A stretch of DNA of 64,000 nucleotides from Streptomyces longispororuber (GTDB taxonomy: Bacteria; Actinomycetota; Actinomycetes; Streptomycetales; Streptomycetaceae), in contig NZ_JAMOLN010000006.1 in assembly GCF_024448165.1 (NCBI RefSeq), positions 33,659 to 97,658 on the forward strand, written 5' to 3'. Shown here in pieces: positions 53,228 to 61,254 of the stretch; the first letter of the stretch is position 1, and the number at the start of each line of letters is the position of its first letter. The notes beneath the pieces are model-generated. The model made no database searches and was not told the origin of the DNA. It saw only the letters and a program-made list of their open reading frames with translations. The position numbers and the translations under genes are program-made.

Positions 53228-53596
53228 ATGAAGCACCCCTTCGCCCTGCTCGCCGCCGCCGTCCTCGCCCTCGGCGGCGCCGCCGTCACCACCACCGCAT
53301 ACGCCGCCCAGTGCCCCAGCGGCGACTTCTGCGCCTGGACCGACGCCAACTACTCCGGCATGCGCTGGAACTGGTCGGGCGACGACCACGACTGGGAGGA
53401 CGGCATCCAGGACGAGGACTCCTCCTGGGCCAACCACGGCATCACAGGACCCGGCATCAAGGACCACGTCCAGGTCTACGAGAACCCGGGCCTGATCGGT
53501 CTCGGCACGGTCTGTCTCGCCCCCGGACAGGAGATCCCGTCCGACGGCTGGGGCAACGACAGCGGCGACTCCCACACCTGGACCATGGGCTGCTGA
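53228..53596 (+). CDS. Second secreted I36-like protein
   Basis: A 122-residue exported protein. Signal peptide ~1-26 (AVTTTAYAA), then a Trp/Asp-rich mature domain with four Cys (AQCPSGDFCAW, TVCLAPGQ, MGC at the end) and WSGDDHDWEDGIQDEDSSW. The same beta/gamma-crystallin/I36 type as the gene two upstream, but quite diverged and more acidic. The ATG at 53228 follows AAGGAGAAGC. The trio may encode a secreted inhibitor or wall-associated set. Confidence 0.75.
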   Translation: MKHPFALLAAAVLALGGAAVTTTAYAAQCPSGDFCAWTDANYSGMRWNWSGDDHDWEDGIQDEDSSWANHGITGPGIKDHVQVYENPGLIGLGTVCLAPGQEIPSDGWGNDSGDSHTWTMGC

Positions 53597-53619
53597 ACTC
53601 CCGCGGCGGCGACGGGCGT

Positions 53620-54858
53620 TCAGAACGCGTCGACCGTATGAGGCAGTAGCTCCGTGTGCAGCGCGGCGTCGAGCATCGACGCCGCGCCCGGCGTGTGCTC
53701 GGTGACGAGCCCGGCCCCGACCAGCGCACGCACCGGCGTGGCCCCCATGTAGGCCGACGCCAGGTCGCGGGCCTCCAGGGACAGATCGGGCGCGTCCCCG
53801 GTCGGCGCGTACGAGAAACCGTCCGGCGACGCGATCAGCCGGTAGGAACCCGCGTTCGCCGGCAGCCGCTCGTCGTGCACCGCGAGCACCACGTCCACCG
53901 GCGCCGCCCACCTGCGCGCCGCGAACGCCGCCCGGACGTCCACGAGGCGCACCCACAGCGCCGGGAACGACGCCGTCACCCGCACCTGGTCCCGGTCCGC
54001 CGCGAACAGCAGCAGCGGATCGTCCAGCGGGCGGCCCCAGGCCCGCACCCGGCCCGTCAGATCGATCGCCGTGAGATAGCTCCACAGAGCGGCCGCCACC
54101 TCCGCGGACTCCGCCTCCAGATCGTCGACCCGCACCAGACCGGGCGAGTGCGCGTCGTCGTCACCCGACTTCGTCCGGTAGATCGCGTACCCGGCGACCG
54201 GTTCGCCCAGGGCCACGACCCGGGGCGGCGACAACTCGTCGTCCTCCTCGTCCTTCTCGACCAGCCACTCCTCGCGCCACCACGCCTCCGTGCGGGCCTG
54301 CCGGCCGGCGCGGCGGGCGCGCGTCGCCTCGAAGAAGGGGGCGAGGGCCGCGGGCGCGGCCCCGGGGTCGACCAGCCGCAGCGGGCGCGCGTCGGGCGCC
54401 ACGCGCAGTGCCAGCGGCCGCCGCGAGTCGATCTCCACGGTCGCGCCGTACGTCGCCGGACCGAAGCCGAACCGGCCGTAGATCGACGCCTCGGACGCCC
54501 AGAGCGCGACCAGCGGCGCGCCCTGCTCCGCGCATCGCGCGTACAGCTCGCCGATCAGCGAGGAGAGCACGCCGCGCCTGCGGTGCGTCGGCGCCACGGA
54601 CACGAACGTCAGGCCGGGACACGGGAGTTCACCGCCGCCCGGCACCGAGAGCGAGAAGGGCAGGGCGGCCGCGAAGCCGACCAGCTCGTCCCCGTCGTAG
54701 GCGCCGATCCGCAGACAGCGGGCCAGCAGCTCCTGCTGGTGCCTGCGCTGCTCGCTCTCGGGCGACTCGTGGAAGACGAGATGGGCGAGGCGCAGGGCGC
54801 GCTCGATCTCGGACTCGGGGACGGCACGGATCTGGACGGAACGGGCGCTCATGATCAT
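53620..54858 (-). CDS. Eis-like GNAT acetyltransferase
   Basis: A 412-residue three-part acetyltransferase. The GNAT core has FVSVAPTHRRRGVLSSLIGE and WASEASIYGRFGFGPATYGA, with the Tyr used by Eis; the C-terminal SCP-like part ends HTVDAF, a terminal Phe like the one whose carboxylate Eis uses as base. Mycobacterial Eis acetylates aminoglycosides at several positions and also proteins. The ATG at 54858 is used, with another Met two codons in. The neighbours do not suggest a substrate. Confidence 0.9.
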   Translation of the reverse strand: MIMSARSVQIRAVPESEIERALRLAHLVFHESPESEQRRHQQELLARCLRIGAYDGDELVGFAAALPFSLSVPGGGELPCPGLTFVSVAPTHRRRGVLSSLIGELYARCAEQGAPLVALWASEASIYGRFGFGPATYGATVEIDSRRPLALRVAPDARPLRLVDPGAAPAALAPFFEATRARRAGRQARTEAWWREEWLVEKDEEDDELSPPRVVALGEPVAGYAIYRTKSGDDDAHSPGLVRVDDLEAESAEVAAALWSYLTAIDLTGRVRAWGRPLDDPLLLFAADRDQVRVTASFPALWVRLVDVRAAFAARRWAAPVDVVLAVHDERLPANAGSYRLIASPDGFSYAPTGDAPDLSLEARDLASAYMGATPVRALVGAGLVTEHTPGAASMLDAALHTELLPHTVDAF

Positions 54859-54901
54859 GAACCCTAACCGGGCGGCGGAGCGTACGCCCCGGGGCCGCGC
54901 C

Positions 54902-55480
54902 TCAGTGCTGCGGGGTGTGGTCCCGCAGCCGGTGGTGCAGCCGCTGCATCCCGCGCCGCGCGTGGCTCTTGACGGTGCCCAGCGGGAGACCGGTGCGCTC
55001 GGCGATCTGCGGCTGCGTCAGGTCCTCGTAGAACGCCAGCCGCAGGACGGTGCGCTGCGGCACCGGCAGCCGGGCCAGCTCCTGGGACACCAGGACCCGG
55101 TCGACCACCGCGTCGGCGTCCTCGCAGGGAGCGAACGGCCGGATCGCCGCCCGGTCCAGGAGCGCCGCCCGGCGGGTCCGCGCGGCGAGAGCGTCCGCGA
55201 CGCGGCGCCGGGTGATCCCCGTCAGCCACGCCGCGGTGGAGCCGAGCTCCGGCCGGTAGCCCGACCTGCCCCGCCAGGCGGCGAGGAACACCTGCTGCGT
55301 GACGTCCTCGGCCTCCGCGCTGTCGCCGAGCCCGCGCCGGGCCAGCACCCTCACCAGCGGCGACCACCGACGGTAGACCTCGGCGACGCAGGCCGCGTCA
55401 CCGCGGGCCATGCCCTGGGCCAGGACCGCCTCGGACGCCTCGCGCGCACCGGTGTCGCGCGACCGTACCGCTCTGCTCAT
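54902..55480 (-). CDS. ECF sigma factor, LitS-like
   Basis: A 192-residue sigma factor. Region 2 is VLARRGLGDSAEAEDVTQQV then FLAAWRGRSGYRPE; region 4 is LPVPQRTVLRLAFYEDLTQP and IAERTGLPLGTVKSHARRGM. It directs RNA polymerase to a small set of promoters. It is divergent from a LitR-like MerR/B12 repressor, the same arrangement as litS/litR of S. coelicolor, where light releases expression of LitS and its targets (carotenoid genes, photolyase). A photolyase lies just beyond litR here. No anti-sigma factor is adjacent. Confidence 0.85.
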   Translation of the reverse strand: MSRAVRSRDTGAREASEAVLAQGMARGDAACVAEVYRRWSPLVRVLARRGLGDSAEAEDVTQQVFLAAWRGRSGYRPELGSTAAWLTGITRRRVADALAARTRRAALLDRAAIRPFAPCEDADAVVDRVLVSQELARLPVPQRTVLRLAFYEDLTQPQIAERTGLPLGTVKSHARRGMQRLHHRLRDHTPQH

Positions 55481-55659
55481 CGGTGACTCGTCAACTCCTC
55501 TGCGCCTGCCCGTACTCGGTCGTCGCGCCCGATCGGTCTGCGGGTACGCGCCGATCGGAACCGGGCGGACCCGGTGGATCCCCGGTACGGAGCGGTCATC
55601 CTGGGAACAGCCGCGGCAGGACCGCGACTCGCATCGTTTGTGCGTCGTATCGTGGGCCG

Positions 55660-56625
55660 ATGGACGAGCTCCCAGTCGGTACGGAACCGGGCACGGGCAT
55701 CACCACCGGCGGTCTCGCGCGGCGGATCGGGGTGTCCCCGACGACCTTGCGCACCTGGGACCGCCGCTACGGTCTCGGCCCGGCCGACCGGTCGCAGGGC
55801 CACCACCGGCGGTGGACCGCGCAGGACGTCGCCGTGGTCGAGGAGATGTGCCGGCTCACCGCCGCGGGCCTCGCCCCGGCCGAGGCGGCCCAGCTCGCCC
55901 GCAAGCACCTGGAGGGCGCCCCGCCGGTCGTCGTGCCGGTGCCGCGGGCCGAGCCCGACCCGCCCCTGACGGCGGCCGCGCTCGAACGGGAGCACCGGGG
56001 GATCTCCCGCGCCGCCACCCGCCTCGATTCGCCCGCCGTGCAGACCCTGCTCACGGAGGCCGTGGCCCGGCACGGGCTCGTCGCCGCCTGGCAGGAGGTG
56101 ATGGTGCCGGTGCTGCACGCGGTGGGCCGCAAGTGGGAGGAGGCGGGCGACCGGTACGTCGAGGTCGAGCACCTGCTGTCCTGGCACGTCTCGCGGACCC
56201 TGCACCGGGCGACCCCGGCCGAGCCGGTCGCGTCGCTGCCGCCGGTCGTCCTGGCCTGTGTCCCCGCCGAGCAGCACTGCCTTCCCCTGGAGGCTCTCGG
56301 TGCGGGACTCGCCGAACTCGGCGTGCCCCAGCGGATGTTCGGGGCGGCCGTGCCCGTCGAGGCCGTGGCCGCCGCCGTGCGCAGGACGGGACCGCGCGTC
56401 GTCGTGCTGTGGGCGCAGGCCCGGTCGACCGCGAGCCTGCCGCTGGCCCGGCACCTCGCCGACACCCGCTGGGGCGTGCGCGGCGCCCGGGTCAGGCCCG
56501 CCGTGATGCTCGGCGGGCCCGGCTGGGCGGGGCGCACCGCCGGGGGCACGCTGCGCCCGGCGACGCTGCCGGACGCCCTCGCCCGGATCCGGCGGCTCTA
56601 CCCGGAGCTCACCGCCCGCACCTGA
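55660..56625 (+). CDS. LitR-like MerR family, B12-binding regulator
   Basis: A 321-residue regulator. The MerR helix-turn-helix is GLARRIGVSPTTLRTWDRRY then GLGPADRSQGHHRRW; the middle/C-terminal part resembles the helical and B12-binding domains of CarH/LitR (VGRKWEEAGDRYVEVEHLLS; ACVPAEQHCLPLEALGAGLA). In CarH, adenosyl-B12 makes a tetramer bind DNA and light breaks it. W...EH spacing is one residue longer here and the last E-x-H lacks the usual following Gly, so B12 binding is likely but not certain. It is divergent from the LitS-like sigma gene. Confidence 0.85.
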   Translation: MDELPVGTEPGTGITTGGLARRIGVSPTTLRTWDRRYGLGPADRSQGHHRRWTAQDVAVVEEMCRLTAAGLAPAEAAQLARKHLEGAPPVVVPVPRAEPDPPLTAAALEREHRGISRAATRLDSPAVQTLLTEAVARHGLVAAWQEVMVPVLHAVGRKWEEAGDRYVEVEHLLSWHVSRTLHRATPAEPVASLPPVVLACVPAEQHCLPLEALGAGLAELGVPQRMFGAAVPVEAVAAAVRRTGPRVVVLWAQARSTASLPLARHLADTRWGVRGARVRPAVMLGGPGWAGRTAGGTLRPATLPDALARIRRLYPELTART

Positions 56626-56649
56626 CCGCCCGTCGGCCGGCGGACCCGC

Positions 56650-58017
56650 TCAGTTCAGTCCCCGTGCCGCCCGGAACCGGGCGAGCCCGTCCGCGAGCTC
56701 GACGACCGGGTCCGGATAGTCGTACGCGGCCCGGTCGAGGCCGGTCAGCTTCCACGGCTCGTGCACCGCGGCGCCGGACAGGCCGGCGAGTTCCGGCACC
56801 CAGCGGCGCACGTACCCGCCGTCGGGGTCGTACCGCTTGCCCTGGGTCACGGGGTTGAGGACCCGGTTGGGCCTGCTGTCCGTGCCGGTGCCCGCCATCC
56901 ACTGCCAGTTGAGCTGGTTGTTCGCCACGTCCCCGTCCACCAGGAGCGACAGGAAGTACTGCGCTCCCACCCGCCAGTCCACGTACAGCGTCTTGGTGAG
57001 GAAGCTCGCCGCGAGCAGCCGGCCGCGGTTGTGCATCCAGCCCTCGTGCCGCAGCTGCCGCATCGCCGCGTCGACCACCGGGATTCCCGTACGGCCCTCC
57101 TGCCACGCCTCGATGTCGTGGCGGGCGGCCGCCGCCGAGCGCCAGTGGTCGCCCTGGGTGCGGTAGTCGTCGTGCGCGGCGGCGGGCCGTGCGGCCAGCA
57201 CCTGGTGGTGGAAGTCGCGCCACGCGAGCTGCCGCACGAACGCCTCGGCGCCCGGCCCTCCGAGCTTCGCGGCCCGGTGCACCGCCTCGACCGGGCCGAC
57301 CGTGCCGAAGTGGAGATCGGGCGAGAGCCGGGAGGTGACGTCGCCGGCCAGGTCGTCGTGGCCGTCCTCGTACCCGGCGATCCCGGACCGCAGCCAGGCC
57401 GTGAGCCGGGCGCGGCCCGCCCGCTCGCCGCCCTGGGCCAGCCCCGGCGAGGTGCCGGCCGGGCGCCGCGGGAGCGGCTCGGAGCCGACGCCGTCCGGGA
57501 CCGTGATCGCGCGCGGCGCGTGGACCACGGCGCGCAGCGGCTGGGCCGACCAGTGCCGGTGGTACGGGGTGAACACCGCGAAGTGGTCCCGGCCCGCCGG
57601 GGTGAGCGCACCGGGCGGCACACAGGTCACCACCGCGTCGTGCACCACCAGGTCGCAGCCGCCGTCGCGCAGCGCGGCACGCAGCCGGTCCTCGCGGCGC
57701 TGGGCGTACGCGCTCACCCCGCCCGCCACGTGCACCGCGTCCGCGCCCGTCTCGGCCACCACCTTCGCGACCTCGTCGGCCACGTCCCCCGACCGCACCA
57801 CGAGACGCCCGCCGCGCTCCCGCAGCGCCGCGTCCAGATCGCTCAGACAGTCCGCGAGGAACGCCTCCCGGTTCGGCGCCGGGAAACCGGTGGCCGTGAT
57901 CCCCGTGTCCCGGACGAACAGCGGCACCACCGCGTCGGCGGCATCGAGGGCGGCCCGCAGCGGCGGATGGTCGTGCACGCGCAGATCGGAGGTGAACAGG
58001 ACGACTCGGATACGCAC
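56650..58017 (-). CDS. phr: Deoxyribodipyrimidine photolyase (class I)
   Basis: A 455-residue light-driven DNA repair enzyme that splits cyclobutane pyrimidine dimers. The N-terminal Rossmann domain starts RIRVVLFTSDLRVHDHPPL; the FAD domain has FVRQLAWRDFHHQVLAARPA, EGWMHNRGRLLAASFLTKTL, VDGDVANNQLNWQWMAGTGT and YDPDGGYVRRWVPEL. All the cofactor and dimer-site blocks of class I enzymes are seen. The GTG at 58017 is preferred on GAGGAG 7 bases before it. It is convergent with the LitR-like gene; light control through the LitS sigma is likely. Confidence 0.95.
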   Translation of the reverse strand: MRIRVVLFTSDLRVHDHPPLRAALDAADAVVPLFVRDTGITATGFPAPNREAFLADCLSDLDAALRERGGRLVVRSGDVADEVAKVVAETGADAVHVAGGVSAYAQRREDRLRAALRDGGCDLVVHDAVVTCVPPGALTPAGRDHFAVFTPYHRHWSAQPLRAVVHAPRAITVPDGVGSEPLPRRPAGTSPGLAQGGERAGRARLTAWLRSGIAGYEDGHDDLAGDVTSRLSPDLHFGTVGPVEAVHRAAKLGGPGAEAFVRQLAWRDFHHQVLAARPAAAHDDYRTQGDHWRSAAAARHDIEAWQEGRTGIPVVDAAMRQLRHEGWMHNRGRLLAASFLTKTLYVDWRVGAQYFLSLLVDGDVANNQLNWQWMAGTGTDSRPNRVLNPVTQGKRYDPDGGYVRRWVPELAGLSGAAVHEPWKLTGLDRAAYDYPDPVVELADGLARFRAARGLN

Positions 58018-58027
58018 GGCGCCACTC

Positions 58028-58067
58028 CTCGGCAGGACTCGGCAGGACTCGGCGGGACTCGGTGGGC
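58028..58067. repeat. Four 10-bp tandem repeats upstream of phr
   Basis: Consecutive units CTCGGCAGGA, CTCGGCAGGA, CTCGGCGGGA and CTCGGTGGGC start at 58028, 58038, 58048 and 58058, directly upstream of the phr ribosome site. They could be a slippage tract in the leader or, being one helical turn long, stacked binding sites. No other copy was noticed in the litR-litS gap. Confidence 0.6.
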
Positions 58068-58244
58068 AGGTCGCGGAACGGCCAGGGCGCACCGCGCCAC
58101 CAGCTCTTCCGCCGCCGGGACGGGGTCGGATGCACCGGACGGCCAGTACGTCGACAGCTGACAGGACTGCACCGCCCGACGCGGGGTATCAGCATGGCTG
58201 CGGGGGCCTCTCCCATGGAGGCCGACCGGGCGAGAGAGACACGA

Positions 58245-58691
58245 ATGACCGAGTATCTGGACGGGACAGTGATCCCAACGGGCTTCGACACACCAGTCGA
58301 GCCGCTGCGGCGGATGACCCATTACACCGGCGAAGCGGGGTGCATAGCTGATGCCCGCATGTTCGCCGCCGCGTTCCTGACGCAGTTGCGTCAGGAGTGG
58401 TGCGTCGCGGTCGACCGCCGCACCGAGGGCGAGGCGCTCCTCGTCGTGAGCGAGCTGATCACCAACGCGGACCGGCACAGCCCGGGACCGTACGTGCTGG
58501 AGCTGGAGGGGACGGCGGGCCAGATCACCGTCACCGTCTACGACAGCAGCGCCGCCGTGCCGCTGCGCTACCCCCGCGACCCGTCCCGGATCGGCGGGCA
58601 CGGCATGGAGATCGTGGACGCGCTCGCCGACGTCACCGTCGAGCGGGTGCCGGTCGGCAAGCGCATCCGGGCCGTCATCACGCTGACCTGA
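58245..58691 (+). CDS. RsbW-like anti-sigma ATPase domain protein
   Basis: A 148-residue HATPase-c protein. The N-box is LLVVSELITNADRHSPGPYV and the G-box DPSRIGGHGMEIVDALADVT. Streptomyces has many such stand-alone RsbW/SpoIIAB-like ATPases that bind sigma factors or anti-sigma antagonists. It ends 145 bp from the convergent SigF/B-type gene, a suggestive but unproven partner. The ATG at 58245 follows GAGAGAGA; two upstream Mets are possible. Confidence 0.8.
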   Translation: MTEYLDGTVIPTGFDTPVEPLRRMTHYTGEAGCIADARMFAAAFLTQLRQEWCVAVDRRTEGEALLVVSELITNADRHSPGPYVLELEGTAGQITVTVYDSSAAVPLRYPRDPSRIGGHGMEIVDALADVTVERVPVGKRIRAVITLT

Positions 58692-58733
58692 AGGACGCCT
58701 GGGCCCAGCCCGTGAGCGGCCCGGTCCGTGCGG

Positions 58734-58766
58734 GGGCGTCCGGGCGAATTCCTCACCCGGACGCCC
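58734..58766. terminator. Terminator after the RsbW-like gene
   Basis: GGGCGTCCGGG (58734-58744) and CCCGGACGCCC (58756-58766) form a perfect 11-bp stem with an 11-base loop, between the convergent RsbW-like and sigma genes. Confidence 0.75.
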
Positions 58767-58813
58767 GGCCGGCCACCTCACTCAGGTCACTCGGGCGGAG
58801 TCCTCCGTCAGAC

Positions 58814-58846
58814 CTCAGACGGACCGCAGACGGACCTCAGACGGAG
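58814..58846. repeat. Three 11-bp tandem copies at the end of the sigma gene
   Basis: CTCAGACGGAC, CGCAGACGGAC and CTCAGACGGAG lie in tandem. The last contains the sigma-gene stop codon (58837-58839), so the 3' end has been duplicated into the untranslated tail, most simply by slippage. Confidence 0.6.
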
Positions 58847-59763
58847 TTCGCCTCCGCCAGCATCCCGGACTTCAGCCGGGCGATGAGCTGCTTGATGAGC
58901 CGGGACACGTGCATCTGGGAGTAGCCGAGCCGCTCGCCTATCTCCGCCTGGGTCAGCTCCTCCACGAACCGCAGGTGCAGCAGCCGCCGGTCCCGCTCGG
59001 GCAGCTTCGCCACGAGCGGCGCGAGCGTGTGGAAGTCCTCCACCAGCTCCATCGCCTCGTCCTCGACCCCGAGGAAGTCGGCGAGGGCCGCTTCACCGTC
59101 CTGGCCGTTGTCCGTGGTGAGCGCCGCGTCCAGGGAGGCGGACGAGTAGCCGTTCGACGCCAGCTGGGCCTCCACCACGTCCTGCTCCGGCAGGTCCATC
59201 AGCGTCGCCAGCTCCGCGGTCGTCGGATCCCGGTCCAGCCGGCTGCACAGCTCCTCGCGCGCCCTGGCCAGTTCGAGCCGCAGTTCCTGGAGGCGCCGCG
59301 GCACGTGCACGGCCCAGGTGGTGTCCCGGAAGAACCGCTTGATCTCACCGGTCACGTACGGCAGCACGAAGGAGGTGAACTCGACCTCGCGCGAGATCTC
59401 GAACCGGTCGATCGCCTTGATCAGACCGATCATGCCGACCTGGACGATGTCCTCCATGTCGTCCGCGCGATGGCGGTAGCGTCCCGCCGCGAAGCGGACG
59501 AGAGACATGTTCATCTCGATCAGCGTGTTGCGTGTGTACTGGTACTCCTCCGTGCCCTCCTCGCACTCGGCCAGCCGCCGGAAGAAGTGGCGCGAGAGTT
59601 CGCGCGCGTCCAACGGGGCCACCCGACTGGGATCCGGGATGTCGTGGGGAGAAACCTCAGCATCCGTGGTCCGGGTCGTAACCGCAGTGACGTGCGTCCC
59701 GCTCATGGTGGAGCCCACCGTCCCTCCCGCGCCGTGCTCCGGCGCAACGCTCTGTTCCATCAT
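58837..59763 (-). CDS. SigF/SigB-type RNA polymerase sigma factor
   Basis: A 308-residue group 3 sigma factor. Region 2 is IEMNMSLVRFAAGRYRHRAD and MEDIVQVGMIGLIKAIDRFE; region 3 is TWAVHVPRRLQELRLELARA; region 4 is LLHLRFVEELTQAEIGERLG then YSQMHVSRLIKQLIARLKSG. These are SigB/SigF/SigG-like and are usually controlled by RsbW-type anti-sigma factors, one of which is encoded next door. The start is an ATG pair at 59763/59760; an extension to 59799 is possible. Its promoter shares the gap with the GlcD-like gene. Confidence 0.92.
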   Translation of the reverse strand: MMEQSVAPEHGAGGTVGSTMSGTHVTAVTTRTTDAEVSPHDIPDPSRVAPLDARELSRHFFRRLAECEEGTEEYQYTRNTLIEMNMSLVRFAAGRYRHRADDMEDIVQVGMIGLIKAIDRFEISREVEFTSFVLPYVTGEIKRFFRDTTWAVHVPRRLQELRLELARAREELCSRLDRDPTTAELATLMDLPEQDVVEAQLASNGYSSASLDAALTTDNGQDGEAALADFLGVEDEAMELVEDFHTLAPLVAKLPERDRRLLHLRFVEELTQAEIGERLGYSQMHVSRLIKQLIARLKSGMLAEANSV

Positions 59764-59823
59764 GGTGTTCCGGCGATTACCCGCGAACTCGCCGGTCATG
59801 CGGACAAGTTCTGGAGGTACGAC

Positions 59824-61236
59824 ATCAACACGGCAGACACAGCAGGCACGGTGCGCGAACTGGCCGCCGCGCTGCCCGGCAGCACCCTCGTCACCGACGC
59901 CGACGTACTGGCCTCGCTCGGCCACGACGACGCCGAGTGGGCGCCGACGGGCCGGGCGCTCGCGGCGGTGCGCGCCACGTCCGCCGACGAGGTGCAGGAC
60001 GTGGTGCGCGCCTGTGCCGACCGGCGCATCCCGGTCGTCACGCGCGGCGCGGGCACCGGGCTGTCCGGCGGGGCCAACGCGGTCGACGGCTGTCTCGTCC
60101 TCGACGTCTCGCGGATGAACCGCGTCCTGGAGATCGACACGGAGAACCTGACGGCCGTCGTCCAGCCCGGCGTCGTCAACAACGACCTGAAGGCCGCCGT
60201 CGCCGAGCACGGCCTGTGGTACCCGCCGGACCCCGCGAGCGCCCCCTGGTCGACGATCGGCGGCAACGTGGCGACGAACGCGGGCGGCCTGTGCTGCCTC
60301 AAGTACGGCGTCACCCGCGACTACGTCCTCGGCATGGAGGTCGTCATGGGCGGCCCCGCGGGCCCCTACGGCAGCCGGGTCCGCCTGGGCCGGCGCACCA
60401 CCAAGGGCGTCAGCGGCTACGACCTCACGAGCCTGTTCGTCGGCTCCGAGGGCACCTTCGGCGTCATCACGGAGATCACGCTGCGGCTGCGCCCGGCGCC
60501 CGCCGCGGAACCCCGCACGGTGGTCGGCGCCTTCGACAGCCTCGTCGCGGCCGGCGCCGCCGTCGCCCTCGTCACGAGCCGGGGCCTGGCGCCCGCCGCC
60601 CTCGAGCTGCTCGACCGGGCCTGCATGGAGGCCGTCGAGGACTGGAAGCACCTCGGCATCGAACCGGGTGCCGAGGCGATGCTGCTGGCCCGGCTCGACG
60701 CCCCGGGCGACGCGGGCGCGGCCGAGGCCGCCGCGGTCGCCGCCGCCTTCGAGGAGGCGGGGGCCCTGTGGGCCGAGCGGTCCACCGACGCCGTCGAGGC
60801 GGAAGCCCTCTTCGACGTGCGGCGGCTCGCCTATCCGGCCCTGGAGCGGCTCGGCCCGGTTCTCACCGAGGATCTGTGCGTGCCGCGCTCCGCCGTGCCC
60901 GAGATGCTCGCCACGATCGAGAAGATCGGCCGCAGGCACGGGGTGCGGATCGCCACCATCGCGCACGCCGGCGACGGCAACCTGCATCCGCTGCTGATCA
61001 CCGAACCCGGCGACGAGGCGGCCCGCGTCGCGGCGCAGGCCGCCTTCGAGGAACTGCTCCAGGCGGCGATCGCCGCGGGCGGCACGGTCACCGGCGAGCA
61101 CGGCGTCGGGCTGCTCAAGCGGGACGGCATGCGCAGCGAACTGGGGCCCGCCGTCTGTGCGGTGCAGAAGGCCGTGAAGCGGACCCTGGACCCGCTGGAC
61201 CTGTTCAACCCGGGGAAGGTCGTCGGCGAGGACTGA
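59824..61236 (+). CDS. GlcD-like FAD-binding oxidase (glycolate/lactate type), unusual start
   Basis: A ~470-residue FAD-linked oxidase. The PP-loop FAD domain has IPVVTRGAGTGLSGGANAVD, YPPDPASAPWSTIGGNVATN and TTKGVSGYDLTSLFVGSEGT; the C-terminal domain ends with RIATIAHAGDGNLHPLLITE, TGEHGVGLLKRDGM and DLFNPGKVV. Members oxidise glycolate, D-lactate or related 2-hydroxy acids. No ATG is in frame: the best ribosome site, GGAGG (59813-59817), stands 6 bases before an ATC at 59824, where INTADTAGTVRELAAAL would fit as an N-terminus. The next normal choice is the GTG at 59851 with a weak site. Confidence 0.85.
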   Translation: MNTADTAGTVRELAAALPGSTLVTDADVLASLGHDDAEWAPTGRALAAVRATSADEVQDVVRACADRRIPVVTRGAGTGLSGGANAVDGCLVLDVSRMNRVLEIDTENLTAVVQPGVVNNDLKAAVAEHGLWYPPDPASAPWSTIGGNVATNAGGLCCLKYGVTRDYVLGMEVVMGGPAGPYGSRVRLGRRTTKGVSGYDLTSLFVGSEGTFGVITEITLRLRPAPAAEPRTVVGAFDSLVAAGAAVALVTSRGLAPAALELLDRACMEAVEDWKHLGIEPGAEAMLLARLDAPGDAGAAEAAAVAAAFEEAGALWAERSTDAVEAEALFDVRRLAYPALERLGPVLTEDLCVPRSAVPEMLATIEKIGRRHGVRIATIAHAGDGNLHPLLITEPGDEAARVAAQAAFEELLQAAIAAGGTVTGEHGVGLLKRDGMRSELGPAVCAVQKAVKRTLDPLDLFNPGKVVGED

Positions 61237-61247
61237 CCTTCCCCGGG
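61209..61247. terminator. Terminator spanning the GlcD-like stop codon
   Basis: CCCGGGGAAGGTC (61209-61221) and GACCTTCCCCGGG (61235-61247) form a perfect 13-bp stem. The first arm encodes the last residues and the loop ends in the TGA; it also faces the end of the convergent GH92 gene. Confidence 0.75.
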
Positions 61248-61254
61248 CGGCGGG

